This document shows, one piece after another, positions 51,590-62,656 of a stretch of DNA of 64,000 bases (its first letter is position 1; each line of letters starts with the position of its first letter). The translations under genes were made by a program, and so were the position numbers. Source of the DNA: Gemmatimonadetes bacterium 13_1_40CM_69_22. Its GTDB lineage: Bacteria > Gemmatimonadota > Gemmatimonadetes > Gemmatimonadales > GWC2-71-9. Location: contig MNEL01000047.1 of NCBI GenBank assembly GCA_001917665.1, forward strand, positions 1 through 64,000. Reading direction: 5' to 3'. The notes beneath the pieces are model-generated. The model did no database searches, had not been told where the DNA came from, and worked only from the letters and a program-made list of their open reading frames with translations.

Positions 51590-54500
51590 TATCGGGTTCC
51601 GCCCTTTCGTCCGTCGTGACGCCGTAGCGCGATGGTCACGCGGCGTCCTTCGATGTCGACTTCACTGGTCACGTCGGGTTCGTCGAGCACGGTGCCGAGC
51701 ACGGTCTTGCGCGCCAGCGTTTCGCCCTCGACGTAGCTCTGGAACGTACCGACCGCGGCGACCACGTCCTCCGGCCCCGCGATGCTCAACTCGATACGGG
51801 TGGTGTACTGATACCCCGCATCTTTGCGGAGCCGCTGCACCCGGTTCACGAGCTCCCTGGCGAGACCCTCTTGGAGCAAGTCCGCGCTGAGCCGTGGATC
51901 GACGGCCGCCACGTAGGGCCCATCGGCCTGCACCGCCCAGTCGCTGATCACCTCACGCAGCAGCGTCACGTCCGCGGGCAGGAACTCGAATTCCCCGGCC
52001 CGCACGGGGTCCCCACGTTCAAGCACCTGGAGCGCTTGCGCGGTGAGCTGGGACACGGCGGCCGCCGCGCGGGGCGTGTCCTTGCCGTAGCGCTTCCCCA
52101 GACTGCGGAAGTCAGCCTTTCCCTTGAGGTTGACGAGCTCGTGGTCGGACGTCACGACCTCCACGTCCTTCGCGTTCACCTCGTCCTTGAGGACGTCCAA
52201 CAGCTCCGCGAACGCCCGGCCCTTCACGGCCGGCGGCACCGCCACCTGCAGCTTCGCCACGGGCTGGCGCACGGGCAGCTGCTTGGTCTCGCGCGCGGCG
52301 CGCGCCAGCGACGCCAGCTTGCGGATCGCCGCCATGGCGGCGAGCAGCTCGGGCTCGCGGCGCCCCTGGTCGGACGGAAACGAGGCAAGGTGCACCGAGG
52401 TTCCCGTGAGCGCCCGATGCAGCCAGTCCGACACGAAGGGCGCGGCGGGCGCGATCAGCTGCGCCGTGGTGAGCAGCACGTCGTACAGCGTGCGCAGGGC
52501 GGCCTCGTCCGCCGCGCGGTCCGGCGCCCAGAACCGCGGCCGGTTCGTGCGCACGTACCAATTGGAGAGGTCGTCCGCGACGAAGTCCATGATCGCCCGC
52601 GTCCCCGCCGTCACGTCGTAGGCGTTCCAGGCATCGCGCACGGCGGCCACGACCTCGTCGAGCTTGGCGAGCACCCAGCGGTCGGCGAGCGGTCGCCCGC
52701 TTACCGGCGGGCCGGCGCCGTCCGCTCGCCAGTCCTGCGCATACTGCGCAAAGAACGTGTAGGCGTTGCGCAGGGTGTTCAAGAACCCGCCCGCGACGTC
52801 CGGGATGTGGCGCCGATCGAACCGCTTGGGGAACCACACCTGGCTCTGGCCCAGCAGGTAGAGGCGCACCGCGTCGGCGCCGTGCTCCTCGATCACCTGC
52901 CACGGGTTGATGACGTTCCCCCGGCTCTTCGACATCTTCTGGCCCTGGGCGTCGAGCACGAGCTCGTTTACGATCACCTGCTTGTAGACGACGGAGTCGA
53001 ACACTGCGACGCCGATGGCGAGCAGCGAGTAGAACCAGCCGCGGGTCTGGTCCACCCCTTCGCAGATGAAGTCCGCCGGAAAGTGCGCCTTGAAGTCCGC
53101 CTGGTGCTCGAAGGGGTAGTGCCACTGCCCGTACGGCATGGCGCCCGAGTCGAACCAGGCGTCGATCACCTCGGGGACCCGCCGCATCGCGCCGCCGCAT
53201 TGGCGGCACGCCCAGGTGTACTGGTCGATGTGGGGCTTGTGGGGATCGAACCCTTGGGGCAGGGGCGCGCCGACCCGCTCCGCCAGTTCCGCATACGAGC
53301 CGATCACTTCGCGGTGCTCCCGCTCCGTCTCGCACTCCCACACGTTCAACGGCGTGCCCCAGTAGCGGTCGCGCGACAGCGCCCAGTCGACGTTGTTCTC
53401 GAGCCACTCGCCGAACCGCCCGCTCCCCACTTCCGGGGGGTGCCACCCCACCTGCGCGTTCACCTCCAGCATCCGGGCCTTGATGGCGGTCGTGCGCACG
53501 AACCACGAGCTGCGGGCGTAGTAGATGAGCGCCGAGTCGCAGCGCCAGCAGAACGGGTACTGGTGCTCGTAGGGCCGCGTCTCGAGCCACCGGCCCTCGT
53601 GCTTCAAGCGCTCGATGATGAGGCGGTTCGTCTCCTTGTCGGTGACGAGGCGGCCGTTGATCTCCTCCCAGCGCGTCCCCTGGAACGTGCCGTCGGGCCC
53701 GACCGGGTTCACGAAGGCGAGGCCGTACTGCTGCGCCGCAGTGTAGTCGTCCGCGCCGAACGCCGGGGCCATGTGGACCAGCCCCGTGCCTTCGTCCGCC
53801 GAGACGAAGCCGCCCGCCACGACGATGGCCCGCTGGCCCTCCTGCGGCAGCTCCACCAGCTCCAGCGGTCGCACGTACTTCTGCCCCACGAGCTCGCGCC
53901 CGCGGTAACCGGCGACCCGCGTGCCCGTCGCGAGCGGCTTGCCGCCGACGTGCACGTCGCCGGCGCGCGCCGCCGCGACGATGTAGCGGACGCCGTTCAC
54001 CTCGTATTCCCCGTACTCCAGTTCGGGATGCACGGCCACCGCGACGTTCGCCAGGAGCGTCCAAGGCGTCGTCGTCCAGATGACCAGCTGGCGCCGGGGG
54101 TCGCTCGCGAGCGGGAATGTCACGTACACCGAGTTGGTCTGCACTTTGTCGTAGCCGAGGGCCAGCTCGTGCGAGGAGAGCGCGGTGCCACACCGCGGAC
54201 AGTAGGGCAGCACCTTGTGCCCACGGTAGAGGAGGGCCTTCTCGTGCAGCCGCTTGAGCAGCCACCACACCGTCTCGATGTATTCGTTGGTGTAGGTGAT
54301 GTAGGGGTGTTCGTAGTCGAGCCAGTAGGCGATCCGCTCCGAGAGCGATTCCCAGTCGGTCTTATAGGTGAAGACGCTTTCGCGGCACAGCTTGTTGAAT
54401 TTCTCGATGCCGTAGGCTTCGATCTGCTGCTTGCCGCTGATGCCGAGCGTCTTCTCGACCTCGATCTCGACCGGCAACCCGTGGGTATCCCAGCCCGCGA

Positions 54501-54744
54501 TGCGCGTCACGGCCTGGCCGAGCATCGTGTGGTAGCGGCACACCAGATCCTTGATGGTGCGGGCGAAAACGTGGTGGATCCCCGGCCGGCCGTTCGCCGT
54601 GGGCGGCCCTTCGAAGAAGACGAACGGCGGCCCGTAGCGCATCGCCTCGCGCGTCCGCTCGAACAGCCGCTCGTGCTTCCACGTGGCGAGCAGCTGCTTC
54701 TCGAGCGCGTCCGTCGAGAGCTTCGGATCGAAAATCGGATACAT
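51589..54744 (-). CDS. ileS: Isoleucine--tRNA ligase (long, IleS2-like form)
   Basis: 1051-residue class I synthetase. The HIGH-type region is [17 protein letters not shown], the editing CP1 domain contains [16 protein letters not shown], the tryptophan motif is WDTHGLPVE, and [13 protein letters not shown] is intact. It lacks the C-terminal cysteine zinc site of E. coli IleS and has the [14 protein letters not shown] and [18 protein letters not shown] text typical of the eukaryote-like IleS2 group, several members of which resist mupirocin. ileS next to lspA is a classic arrangement. Confidence 0.95.
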   Translation of the reverse strand: MYPIFDPKLSTDALEKQLLATWKHERLFERTREAMRYGPPFVFFEGPPTANGRPGIHHVFARTIKDLVCRYHTMLGQAVTRIAGWDTHGLPVEIEVEKTLGISGKQQIEAYGIEKFNKLCRESVFTYKTDWESLSERIAYWLDYEHPYITYTNEYIETVWWLLKRLHEKALLYRGHKVLPYCPRCGTALSSHELALGYDKVQTNSVYVTFPLASDPRRQLVIWTTTPWTLLANVAVAVHPELEYGEYEVNGVRYIVAAARAGDVHVGGKPLATGTRVAGYRGRELVGQKYVRPLELVELPQEGQRAIVVAGGFVSADEGTGLVHMAPAFGADDYTAAQQYGLAFVNPVGPDGTFQGTRWEEINGRLVTDKETNRLIIERLKHEGRWLETRPYEHQYPFCWRCDSALIYYARSSWFVRTTAIKARMLEVNAQVGWHPPEVGSGRFGEWLENNVDWALSRDRYWGTPLNVWECETEREHREVIGSYAELAERVGAPLPQGFDPHKPHIDQYTWACRQCGGAMRRVPEVIDAWFDSGAMPYGQWHYPFEHQADFKAHFPADFICEGVDQTRGWFYSLLAIGVAVFDSVVYKQVIVNELVLDAQGQKMSKSRGNVINPWQVIEEHGADAVRLYLLGQSQVWFPKRFDRRHIPDVAGGFLNTLRNAYTFFAQYAQDWRADGAGPPVSGRPLADRWVLAKLDEVVAAVRDAWNAYDVTAGTRAIMDFVADDLSNWYVRTNRPRFWAPDRAADEAALRTLYDVLLTTAQLIAPAAPFVSDWLHRALTGTSVHLASFPSDQGRREPELLAAMAAIRKLASLARAARETKQLPVRQPVAKLQVAVPPAVKGRAFAELLDVLKDEVNAKDVEVVTSDHELVNLKGKADFRSLGKRYGKDTPRAAAAVSQLTAQALQVLERGDPVRAGEFEFLPADVTLLREVISDWAVQADGPYVAAVDPRLSADLLQEGLARELVNRVQRLRKDAGYQYTTRIELSIAGPEDVVAAVGTFQSYVEGETLARKTVLGTVLDEPDVTSEVDIEGRRVTIALRRHDGRKGGTR

Positions 54745-55550
54745 CAGTTGAGGCGCTCCAGCACGCCACGGATCAGCGCGCCGAGCCGGGGCTCCGCGGC
54801 GCGCGCCACCGCGATGATCTGCTCCACCGACGCGGGCGCGAGCGCGTCCGGCAGGCACTGGTCCGTGATGATCGACACGCCGAGCACCCGCATCCCCATG
54901 TGCCGCGCCGTGATCACTTCCGGCACCGTGCTCATCCCCACCACGTCCGCCCCGATCGCCCGCAGCATGCGGTACTCCGCGCGCGTCTCGAGGTTCGGGC
55001 CTGGGACGGCGACGTAGACGCCTTCGCGCAGCACGATCGCCCGCTCGAGCGCGACCGCGCGCGCCAGGGCGCGCAGCCCGGCGTCGTACGGCTCCGACAT
55101 GTCGGGGAAGCGGGGGCCGAGGCGGTCGTCGTTGGGCCCGACGAGCGGGTTGTCCCCGAGCAGGTTGATATGGTCGGCGATGAGCATCAGGTCGCCTGGG
55201 CTCCACAGAGGATGCATCCCGCCGCAGGCGTTCGACACCACCAGCGTGGCCGCACCCAGCGCATGCAGCACGCGAACGGGGAAGGCGACCTGCGCCAAGG
55301 TGTAGCCCTCGTAGCGGTGGAACCGTCCCTGCATCGCGACCACCCGCTTCCCCGACAGCGAGCCGACGAGCAACTGCCCCGCGTGGCTCTCCACCGTAGC
55401 GAGCGGGAACCCGGGAATCTCCCCGTAGGGAATCCGCACCTCCACCCCCACCTCTTCGGCCAGCCCACCGAGCCCCGTGCCCAGGATGATCGCGACGTCG
55501 GGGACGAGCTGTGTCCGTGCGCGGACGGCGCGGAGCGCCGCGTCGATCAT
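54744..55550 (-). CDS. Purine-nucleoside phosphorylase (class I, trimeric type)
   Basis: 268 residues: phosphate loop [46 protein letters not shown] and the purine-site [14 protein letters not shown]. It cleaves purine nucleosides to base and ribose 1-phosphate, feeding Hpt (60738-61292) and DeoB (1-550). The ATG overlaps the yggS-divIVA stop (ATGA); the stop overlaps the ileS ATG. Confidence 0.94.
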   Translation of the reverse strand: MIDAALRAVRARTQLVPDVAIILGTGLGGLAEEVGVEVRIPYGEIPGFPLATVESHAGQLLVGSLSGKRVVAMQGRFHRYEGYTLAQVAFPVRVLHALGAATLVVSNACGGMHPLWSPGDLMLIADHINLLGDNPLVGPNDDRLGPRFPDMSEPYDAGLRALARAVALERAIVLREGVYVAVPGPNLETRAEYRMLRAIGADVVGMSTVPEVITARHMGMRVLGVSIITDQCLPDALAPASVEQIIAVARAAEPRLGALIRGVLERLN

Positions 55551-56719
55551 CCGCCCCGCTGGCCGTCCAGCGCCCGGAGCTCGGCGAGCTGGCGCTCGAG
55601 CAGCGCGCGGAACCCGCCGACGTACTGCTGGTACTGCCGCTGCACCTCGGCGGCCTGGCGCTCCACCTCGGCCTTCGCGGCGCGCGCCTCGTCCAGGATG
55701 CGCCGCCCCTCGGCCTCGGCCTCGCGCACTACGACCTGCGCCTCCCGCTGCGCCGCCGTATGGGTCGCCTCGCGCAGCTGCTGCGCCGCGACCAGCGCCT
55801 CGTTCATCGCGCGCTCCCGCTCGCGGTAGGCGCGGAGCTGCTCGCCCAGCGCCGCCACCCGCTCCTCGAGCACGGACCTCTCGCGCAAGATCCGCTCCAG
55901 CTCGTCTGCCACGCGGACGCGGAAGTCCTCCACGCCTATCGGCTCGTAGCCGCGCAGGCTCTTGCGAAACTCCTGCTTGCGCACGTCGAGCGGCGTCGCT
56001 TCCCCCTCCTCCCCCCCCGCTCCCGCCATCACCCTCGGCCCGAACAGGACGGTACCCAAGCGGATCACCGTTGCCCCCTCCTCGACTGCGATAGCGTAGT
56101 CGGCGGACATCCCCATCGAGAGCGTCGCCAGCCATAGGCCATCCTCCTTCAGTGCGTCCCGCAGCGACGTGAGCCCGCGGAACGTCCGCCGCTGGAGTCC
56201 CGCGTCCTCCGTGAACGGCGCGATCGTCATGAGCCCTTCGAGCGCGAGGTGCGGCAGCGCCGCGATCCGCCGTGCCAGCGCCGGCGCTGCGCCCGGCGGG
56301 CAGCCGCTCTTCTGCGCCTCTCCCGCCACGTTCACCTGCAGCAGCACGCGCACGGGCGCTCCCTCAGCGTGCGCCGCGGCGCGCTTGTCCAGCTCCACGG
56401 CGAGCGCGAGCGAGTCGAGGGAATGCACCAGCGCGAACCGCCCCGGCACGTGCTTCGCCTTGTTGCGTTGGAGATGACCGATCAGGTGCCAGGTCGCGCC
56501 GCGTCCGATCGGCGTGTCGATCTTCTCCAACGCCTCCTGCACCCGGTTTTCGCCCAGGTCGGTTAGGCCCGCAGCGAGCGCGGCCTCGACCGCGTCCAGC
56601 CCGAAGCCCTTCGTGACGGCGACGATCGTCACCGGGTGTGCCCAGCCGCGGGCCGCCTGGCGGCGGGCGATTTCGGCCCGCACGTGGGCCAGCCGCTCAG
56701 GCAGGGCCCCAAAATTCAT
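55547..56719 (-). CDS. YggS-like PLP-binding protein fused to a DivIVA-domain protein
   Basis: One uninterrupted 390-residue frame. Residues 1-230 are Ygg[21 protein letters not shown] with the PLP lysine, [24 protein letters not shown] and [15 protein letters not shown] ... [12 protein letters not shown], which is the normal C terminus. After a linker ([11 protein letters not shown]) residues 242-390 are Div[22 protein letters not shown] then a long coiled coil ([20 protein letters not shown]). The two are usually separate neighbours. An internal ATG in the linker might also make free DivIVA. Roles: PLP homeostasis and polar or septal scaffolding. Confidence 0.88.
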   Translation of the reverse strand: MNFGALPERLAHVRAEIARRQAARGWAHPVTIVAVTKGFGLDAVEAALAAGLTDLGENRVQEALEKIDTPIGRGATWHLIGHLQRNKAKHVPGRFALVHSLDSLALAVELDKRAAAHAEGAPVRVLLQVNVAGEAQKSGCPPGAAPALARRIAALPHLALEGLMTIAPFTEDAGLQRRTFRGLTSLRDALKEDGLWLATLSMGMSADYAIAVEEGATVIRLGTVLFGPRVMAGAGGEEGEATPLDVRKQEFRKSLRGYEPIGVEDFRVRVADELERILRERSVLEERVAALGEQLRAYRERERAMNEALVAAQQLREATHTAAQREAQVVVREAEAEGRRILDEARAAKAEVERQAAEVQRQYQQYVGGFRALLERQLAELRALDGQRGG

Positions 56720-56791
56720 AACCGCAAAAAGTAGCCGCCCACGCCGGTGGAGACAATCCAGGGTGGGCGGAAGGTGCGACGCGGTGAGGGG

Positions 56792-57592
56792 TTAGCTCGC
56801 TGGAGCGGTAACGCGCTCGCCGCCCTCGAGATGCGAGATCGCTCCGGATAAGAGATCCCGCACCTGCTGCGGCGTGAGGTGACGGTGCAACAGGCCGTGG
56901 CTCGCGATCGAGATCGTGGACGTTTCCTCCGACACGACCAACACCGTGGCATCGGTCTCCTCGGACAGGCCGAGCGCGGCCCGGTGGCGCGTGCCGAGCG
57001 ACTTGTCGGCGACCTTGAACTGCGTGAGCGGGAGCACGCACCCCGCGCCGATGATCCGGTCGCCGCGCACCAGCACGGCCCCGTCGTGGAGCGGCGAGTA
57101 CGGGGTGAAGATGGTGGTGAGCAAGTCCGCCGAGACCTTCGCCTCCATCGGGACACCCGAGGAGATGAACTCCTCGAGCCCGATGTCGCCTTCGACGGCG
57201 ATGATCGCGCCGGTCCCGCCCCGCGCCAGCCGGTCCATCGCTTCGGCGATCTCCTCCGCCACCGATTGGCGATCGCCGCGCGAGAAGCGTCGCATCAACC
57301 GTGACTGACCGAGCCGGGCGAGCGCGTTGCGCAGCTCGGGTTGGAACACGACGACTGCCGCGAACGGTCCGTAGGTGAACACGACCTTCAGGAGGAAGCT
57401 GATCATCTCGAACTTGGCGAGCAGCGCCGCGAAATACGCGACGGAGAGAATCATCACACCCACGACGATCTGCATCGCTCGGGTGCCTACGAGGAACAGG
57501 AGGAAGCGGTAGATCACGAACGCGACGAGCAGGATCTCGACCACGTCCGGCCAGAGCTGCGGGATGAGAAACCGATACGCTTCGAGGTTCAC
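56792..57592 (-). CDS. cdaA: Diadenylate cyclase CdaA
   Basis: Makes c-di-AMP from two ATP. The 266-residue protein has three N-terminal membrane helices (IYRFLLFLVGTRAMQIVVGVM and neighbours) and a DAC domain with SPLHDGAVLVR and GTRHRAALGLSEETDA, the DGA and RHR catalytic motifs. GTG 57590-57592 overlaps the folP stop (GTGA). The usual partner cdaR does not follow; the yggS-divIVA fusion does, 72 bases on. Confidence 0.95.
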   Translation of the reverse strand: MNLEAYRFLIPQLWPDVVEILLVAFVIYRFLLFLVGTRAMQIVVGVMILSVAYFAALLAKFEMISFLLKVVFTYGPFAAVVVFQPELRNALARLGQSRLMRRFSRGDRQSVAEEIAEAMDRLARGGTGAIIAVEGDIGLEEFISSGVPMEAKVSADLLTTIFTPYSPLHDGAVLVRGDRIIGAGCVLPLTQFKVADKSLGTRHRAALGLSEETDATVLVVSEETSTISIASHGLLHRHLTPQQVRDLLSGAISHLEGGERVTAPAS

Positions 57593-58755
57593 CGTGAGCT
57601 CGTCGTAGCGCACGCCACCTGCAGCGCCTCGCGCGCCACGGCGGCGTCGTGGACCCGAAACACCCGCGCCCCGCGCTCCCACGCCAGGGCGCACGCGACC
57701 GCCGTCGCCCGGTCCCGGTCCTCCACCGGCCGCCCGGTGGCGTGGCCGAGAAACCGTTTGCGGGACGGCCCGACCGCTACAGGATAGCCCAACCCCACGA
57801 CGGTTGCCAGCTCGTCGAGCAGGCGGAAATTCTGCTCCGGGTTCTTGGCGAACCCGAACCCCGGATCGACGACGATGCGCGCGCGCTCCACCCCGCCCTG
57901 CTCCGCCCGCCGCGCCGCCACACCGAGCTCGGCCGCGACCTCGGCCGCCACGTGGCGGTAGGTGGCGAGCGAATCCATCGTATCGGGCGTGCCGCGCATG
58001 TGCATGAGGATCACGCCCACCCCCGCCCCGGCCGCCGCCGGGGTCAGCGCCGGATCGAACGCGAGCCCCGAGACGTCGTTCACGACGGCGGCGCCGGCGG
58101 CGATCGCGGCGCGCGCGACCGGCGCCTTGCGGGTGTCGACCGAGATCGGGCCCAGCCGGCGCCGCGCCAACTGCTCGATCACGGGGACGACCCGGGCGAT
58201 CTCGTCGTCCACCGCAACCGCCGCCGCCCCCGGCCGGGTGGACTCCCCGCCCACGTCGAGCAGCTCACAGCCGTCGGCGATGAGCCGCTCCGCCTGGGCG
58301 ATGGCCCGATCGACCGCGGCGAATCGCCCGCCGTCCGAAAACGAGTCGGGCGTGACGTTGAGGATGCCGACGATAACCGGATGATCGAGCAGGATCCGCT
58401 GGCCGGCGATCTCCCACGCCTGCGCCGGCTCCGCATGAGCGGCAAGCACGCGGCCGAGCTCCGGACCCAGGCGCTCCAGCCCGGGCGGCACGCGGTCGGG
58501 TCGCGCGAGCGGGGCGAGCCGGCTCGCCGCCGCGCCGACGAGCGCCCATCCCTCGCCGGTGAGCACATCGGCGCCGGCCTTCGCGCCCCAGTGCACGAGC
58601 GCCTCCCGCTCGGCGCCGGTGAGGTCTTCGAGGATGACGGCGAGCGGCTGCACGCCGGTGGCGGCGAACCACGCGGGCTGGGCGTCCCAGCCGCGGGCCG
58701 CGAGCGCCGCGCGCACCGCCTCGGGGGTGTGGGCGGCGAGCGCGGTGACCTTCAC
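57589..58755 (-). CDS. folP: Dihydropteroate synthase with an N-terminal extension
   Basis: Condenses p-aminobenzoate with dihydropterin pyrophosphate in folate synthesis; the sulfonamide target. The 388-residue product has [49 protein letters not shown] and GPSRKRF. About 115 residues precede the usual start and resemble no motif I know ([21 protein letters not shown] within them). The start is GTG overlapping the ftsH stop. Confidence 0.94.
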   Translation of the reverse strand: MKVTALAAHTPEAVRAALAARGWDAQPAWFAATGVQPLAVILEDLTGAEREALVHWGAKAGADVLTGEGWALVGAAASRLAPLARPDRVPPGLERLGPELGRVLAAHAEPAQAWEIAGQRILLDHPVIVGILNVTPDSFSDGGRFAAVDRAIAQAERLIADGCELLDVGGESTRPGAAAVAVDDEIARVVPVIEQLARRRLGPISVDTRKAPVARAAIAAGAAVVNDVSGLAFDPALTPAAAGAGVGVILMHMRGTPDTMDSLATYRHVAAEVAAELGVAARRAEQGGVERARIVVDPGFGFAKNPEQNFRLLDELATVVGLGYPVAVGPSRKRFLGHATGRPVEDRDRATAVACALAWERGARVFRVHDAAVAREALQVACATTSSR

Positions 58756-60737
58756 GCCCCGGCGGGCTCCGGGGGCGGGCTCCCCAGCACGGGACCGCGC
58801 GCCGGAGTCTTTTCCTTTATCTGAGCGCCTTCGGGCGCCGGCGGCGGAGTCGCGGGCGCGGGCGGCACCACCGGGGGCAGCGCCTTGCCGGCCAGGACCA
58901 GCTCCACCTCATCGCGATCGAGCGTCTCCCGCTCGAGCAGCGCGCTCGCCAGCCGGTCGAGCGCTGCGCGATGCTCGGAGATGATCATCCGCGCCCGCTC
59001 GTATGCCTCGGAGAGGATGCGCTTGAGCTCCGTATCCACGATCTCGGCGGTGCGGTCGGAGATCTCGCGCCGCTGGACCACCTCGCGCCCGAGGAAGATC
59101 TCGGCCTCGCGATCGCCGACGGCGATGGGGCCGACGACGTCGCTCATGCCAAACTGCGTCACCATGCGCCGCGCCATCTCGGTGGCCTGCTGGATGTCCT
59201 GCGCCGCCCCGGTCGTGACCTTCTCCGGCCCGAACACCAGCTCTTCGGCCACGCGGCCGCCGTATGCCATGGCGAGGCGGCCGTGGATGTACTGCTTGGT
59301 GTAGTTGTGCCGGTCCTCCTCCGGGAGGGAGAAGGTGATGCCGAGCGCGCGGCCGCGCGGGACGATCGTGACTTTGTGGAGCGGATCCAGGCCCGGGATC
59401 TTGAGACTGACGAGCGCGTGTCCCGCCTCGTGGTAGGCGGTGAGACGCCGCTCCTCGTCGGACAGGACCATGCTCTTGCGCTCCAGCCCGAGCATCACCT
59501 TGTCCTTGGCGTCCTCGAGGTCGTTCATGTCGACCGCGCTCTTGTTGCGGCGGGCGGCGAGCAGGGCCGCCTCGTTGACGATGTTGGAGAGCTCGGCGCC
59601 GGAGAGCCCCGGCGTTCCCTTCGCGATCCGCTCCAGGTTCACCCCGGCGGCGAGGGGGATTTTGCGTGTATGGACCCGGAGAATCTGCTCCCGCCCCTTC
59701 ACGTCCGGCATGTCCACGACGATCTGCCGGTCGAACCGGCCGGGCCGCAGCAGGGCGGGGTCGAGGATGTCCGGCCGGTTGGTGGCCGCGAGCAGGATCA
59801 CCCCGTCGTTCGACTCGAACCCGTCCATCTCGACGAGCAGCTGATTCAACGTCTGCTCGCGCTCGTCGTGACCACCGCCCAGCCCCGCTCCGCGGTGGCG
59901 CCCGACGGCGTCGATTTCGTCGATGAAGATGATGCACGGAGCGTGCGCCTTGCCCTGCTCGAACAGGTCGCGCACCCGCGAGGCGCCGACGCCGACGAAC
60001 ATCTCCACGAAATCGGATCCCGACATCGAGAAGAACGGCCGTCCCGCCTCGCCCGCCACGGCTTTGGCGAGGAGCGTCTTGCCCGTCCCGGGCGGCCCGA
60101 CGAGCAGCGCACCCTTCGGCAGCCGGCCACCCAGACGCTGGAACTTCTGCGGGTCCTTGAGGAAATCGATGATCTCCTCGAGCTCCTGCTTGGCCTCGTC
60201 GCACCCGGCGACGTCGGCGAAGGTGATCTTCGGCGTGTCGCCCGCGAGCAGCTTCGCCTTGGACTTGCCGAAGGCGAACGCCCGGTTCCCGCCCTGCTGC
60301 ATCTGGCGCAGCATGAAGATGATGAGGCCGAGGATGAACAGGTACGGCAGGAAACTGAAGAGGAATACGCCGAACGACTGCTTCTCCTCGCGCGCGCGCA
60401 CGTCCACGCCCTTGTCCCGGAGCGTCTGCACCCATTCGGCGCGCGACTCGAACGGCAGGAGCGTGGTGAAATGCTCCGCCGAGCGCCGGCCGACGGTGAC
60501 GGCGTGCTTGAAGTCTCCCTTGATCTGTTGCCGCTCGGTGATCTCGACCGCGGCGATGTTGGCGGCGTCGAGCTGCTCGGTGAACTGCGTGTAGGAGATC
60601 TCGACCGCCTCCTGGCGGCGACTCGAAGCGAACTGCACCAGCGCGATCGAGCCCACGATCAAGAGCGCCCAGAACGACAGCGTGCGGAGCGTTCGGGCCC
60701 AGTTGAACTCGCGCGGCGGCGGGACGCGGTTGGGCAT
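58752..60737 (-). CDS. ftsH: ATP-dependent zinc metalloprotease FtsH
   Basis: Membrane AAA+ protease, 661 residues: two membrane helices ([16 protein letters not shown] and [20 protein letters not shown]), Walker [17 protein letters not shown], Walker [13 protein letters not shown], second region of homology, and zinc site HEAGH. The C terminus has a proline-rich tail. The ATG follows the hpt stop with no gap; hpt-ftsH linkage is common. Confidence 0.97.
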   Translation of the reverse strand: MPNRVPPPREFNWARTLRTLSFWALLIVGSIALVQFASSRRQEAVEISYTQFTEQLDAANIAAVEITERQQIKGDFKHAVTVGRRSAEHFTTLLPFESRAEWVQTLRDKGVDVRAREEKQSFGVFLFSFLPYLFILGLIIFMLRQMQQGGNRAFAFGKSKAKLLAGDTPKITFADVAGCDEAKQELEEIIDFLKDPQKFQRLGGRLPKGALLVGPPGTGKTLLAKAVAGEAGRPFFSMSGSDFVEMFVGVGASRVRDLFEQGKAHAPCIIFIDEIDAVGRHRGAGLGGGHDEREQTLNQLLVEMDGFESNDGVILLAATNRPDILDPALLRPGRFDRQIVVDMPDVKGREQILRVHTRKIPLAAGVNLERIAKGTPGLSGAELSNIVNEAALLAARRNKSAVDMNDLEDAKDKVMLGLERKSMVLSDEERRLTAYHEAGHALVSLKIPGLDPLHKVTIVPRGRALGITFSLPEEDRHNYTKQYIHGRLAMAYGGRVAEELVFGPEKVTTGAAQDIQQATEMARRMVTQFGMSDVVGPIAVGDREAEIFLGREVVQRREISDRTAEIVDTELKRILSEAYERARMIISEHRAALDRLASALLERETLDRDEVELVLAGKALPPVVPPAPATPPPAPEGAQIKEKTPARGPVLGSPPPEPAGA

Positions 60738-61292
60738 CTACGGGAGACTCGCGATATACGGCAAGTGCCGGAAGTTCTCGGCGTGATCCAGCCCGTACCC
60801 GACGAGGAATACCCGCGGGGCATCGAACCCGACGAACTTTGGCTCGAGCACCAGGTGCTCAGCCAGATGTTTGTGCAGCAACGCGCAGATCTCCAAACTC
60901 TGCGGGTCCCGCTCCCGCAGCAGCGTCACGAGCCGGTTCAAGGTCTTCCCCGTGTCGACGATGTCCTCGACCAGCAGGATATGTTTACCCCGGAGCTCCG
61001 TCTCCGGATCGTACAGCAGCCGCACGTCGCCGCTCGAAATCGTGGCCGCGCCATAACTGGCGGCGACCAGGAAATCCACCTGCAGCGGGCGGTCGAGGCG
61101 CCGCACCAGATCGCTCAGGAAGATGAAGCTCCCCTTGAGCAGCCCGAGGACGAGCAGCTCGCCGTCGGGATAGGCCGCCGTGATCTCACGACCCAGCTCG
61201 GCGACACGCCGCGCGATCGTGTCCTCGTCGAAAACAATGCGTGCGAGCTTACGACCGCCCGTCTGCTTCAGGCTCGCCGTACTCGGTAACAT
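60738..61292 (-). CDS. hpt: Hypoxanthine phosphoribosyltransferase
   Basis: Purine salvage: hypoxanthine or guanine plus PRPP to IMP or GMP. 184 residues with the PRPP loop LLVEDIVDTGKTL, LVLGLLKGSFIFLSDL and GYGLDHAENFRHLPYI. ATG 61290-61292 overlaps the end of tilS by 44 bases and gives a slightly long N terminus; no better start is seen. The tilS-hpt-ftsH order is widespread in bacteria. Confidence 0.94.
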   Translation of the reverse strand: MLPSTASLKQTGGRKLARIVFDEDTIARRVAELGREITAAYPDGELLVLGLLKGSFIFLSDLVRRLDRPLQVDFLVAASYGAATISSGDVRLLYDPETELRGKHILLVEDIVDTGKTLNRLVTLLRERDPQSLEICALLHKHLAEHLVLEPKFVGFDAPRVFLVGYGLDHAENFRHLPYIASLP

Positions 61293-62607
61293 GCACTCGC
61301 ACCGCCGGGGTTCCGGGCTGTGGCAGCGCGGACGCGCTGCGACAGACGCCGGGAACCCAAAGAATCGTTTCGCCGCGAGCGACGACCGGGTAGCTCGCCC
61401 GGGCGCTCCGCGGCACGCGCGCTTCCATCAGCAGACGCCGCACCGGCCGGTGCCCCACGCCCCCCAGCGGCACCAGCCGGTCTCCCGGCCGCGGCGCCCG
61501 GACCTCCCAGTCCGCTCCCGCGATCCAGGTCGTCCAGTCCGACCGCGGCAGCCGCGCCGGCGCGGCCTCGGGCGCCCACTCAACCCGGAAGCTCCCGAAC
61601 TTCGCGCTGCCGCGCTCACCGCGTGCCACCACTTCCCTGGCTGTGCCTGCGGAGCCACGGCCCACCCGTAACCGATCGAAGGCCACCTCGGCCGCCCAGC
61701 CCCCACCCAGCGGCAGGCGCCGTCCCGAAAGATGCCCCGCGAGGGCCAGCAGTCGCCGCGCCCGGCGCGGACCCAATACCAGCCCAGCCCGCCGCGCCGC
61801 GGCCCGCAAAAGGGCCACCGACAATGCCTTATCATAGCTGGACAAGGCGGCCCGAGCAACGTCGAAGCCCTCGGCGGCGAGGTGAAGCTGAAGCTCCGGA
61901 ACGAGTTCCAACACGCGGTCCCACGCGCGGCGATCCGTCGCGGCCGTCCGGCCCAGCCGCAGGATGTCGGCGCGCACCCGGCTTCCCACTCGCGCCGCGA
62001 GCCGGGGCAACAGCTCGACGCGTACCCACGAGCGGAGGTGGCGCGGATCACGGTTCGCCGGGTCGTCGTGGAACGGGAGGCCCGACTCCGCCACGTGCGC
62101 CGCCAGCTCCGCGCGGGTGAACGGGAGCAGCGGCCGCACGAGACCGCCGCGGCCGCGCGCCGGCATTCCCGCGAGCCCGGCGGGCCCGCTCCCCCGCAGC
62201 ACGCGCAGCAGGATCGTCTCGATCTGGTCGTCCGAGTGATGCGCCGTGACGAGGTAGCGCGCGGCATGCGCCTGCCGGACGACGGCGAGCCACGCGTAGC
62301 GCGCGCGCCGCGCCGCGGTCTCGGTCGCATCGGAACCGAGGTGCAGCTCCCCCAGCTCGAACGCGACCCCGCAGGACTGTGCGAGCCTGCTAACCGCCTC
62401 ACCGACTAACCGGCTATCCGTCTGAATCCCGTGATCTGCGTGCGCCACGACGAGCGAGAGGCCGCGCCCCGGCGCGACCGCGCGCATCAGATCGAGCAGC
62501 GCCACCGAGTCGCCGCCACCGGAAACCGCGAGTACGGCGGTGCCCGGCGCGGGGAAGAGCCGGGCGCGATCGAGGTGCGCGCGGAAGCGGTCGAGCAGCG
62601 GAGCCAT
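61249..62607 (-). CDS. tilS: tRNA(Ile)-lysidine synthase
   Basis: Converts C34 to lysidine in tRNA-Ile(CAU). 452 residues: PP-loop AVLAVSGGGDSVALLDLM, HADHGIQTDS, ITAHHSDDQIET-type motif (VTAHHSDDQIETILL), RPLLPFTRAEL, and a C-terminal TilS domain (GDRLVPLGGVGHRPVRRLL). It is the first gene of the long minus-strand train. Confidence 0.95.
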   Translation of the reverse strand: MAPLLDRFRAHLDRARLFPAPGTAVLAVSGGGDSVALLDLMRAVAPGRGLSLVVAHADHGIQTDSRLVGEAVSRLAQSCGVAFELGELHLGSDATETAARRARYAWLAVVRQAHAARYLVTAHHSDDQIETILLRVLRGSGPAGLAGMPARGRGGLVRPLLPFTRAELAAHVAESGLPFHDDPANRDPRHLRSWVRVELLPRLAARVGSRVRADILRLGRTAATDRRAWDRVLELVPELQLHLAAEGFDVARAALSSYDKALSVALLRAAARRAGLVLGPRRARRLLALAGHLSGRRLPLGGGWAAEVAFDRLRVGRGSAGTAREVVARGERGSAKFGSFRVEWAPEAAPARLPRSDWTTWIAGADWEVRAPRPGDRLVPLGGVGHRPVRRLLMEARVPRSARASYPVVARGETILWVPGVCRSASALPQPGTPAVRVHVTEYGEPEADGRS

Positions 62608-62656
62608 ATAGATAATGATATGTTGACCCCCGACCTCACGCCCCCAGAGGCTCGGG
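62608..62656. promoter_or_regulatory. Divergent tilS/flavin-reductase promoter region (candidate)
   Basis: This 49-base gap holds an AT-rich block next to the tilS ATG (TATATAGATAATGATAT on the plus strand, 62604-62620). On the minus strand TATCAT and TATCTAT fall within 13 bases of the start codon, so the tilS transcript may be nearly leaderless. No -35 match is convincing. As the only divergent gap upstream of 62607, it is the likely promoter of the whole train. Confidence 0.35.

Noticed and set aside
51871-55017. A 1048-codon plus-strand open frame
   Set aside because: Antisense to ileS and the purine nucleoside phosphorylase; no recognisable motif and typical shadow composition.
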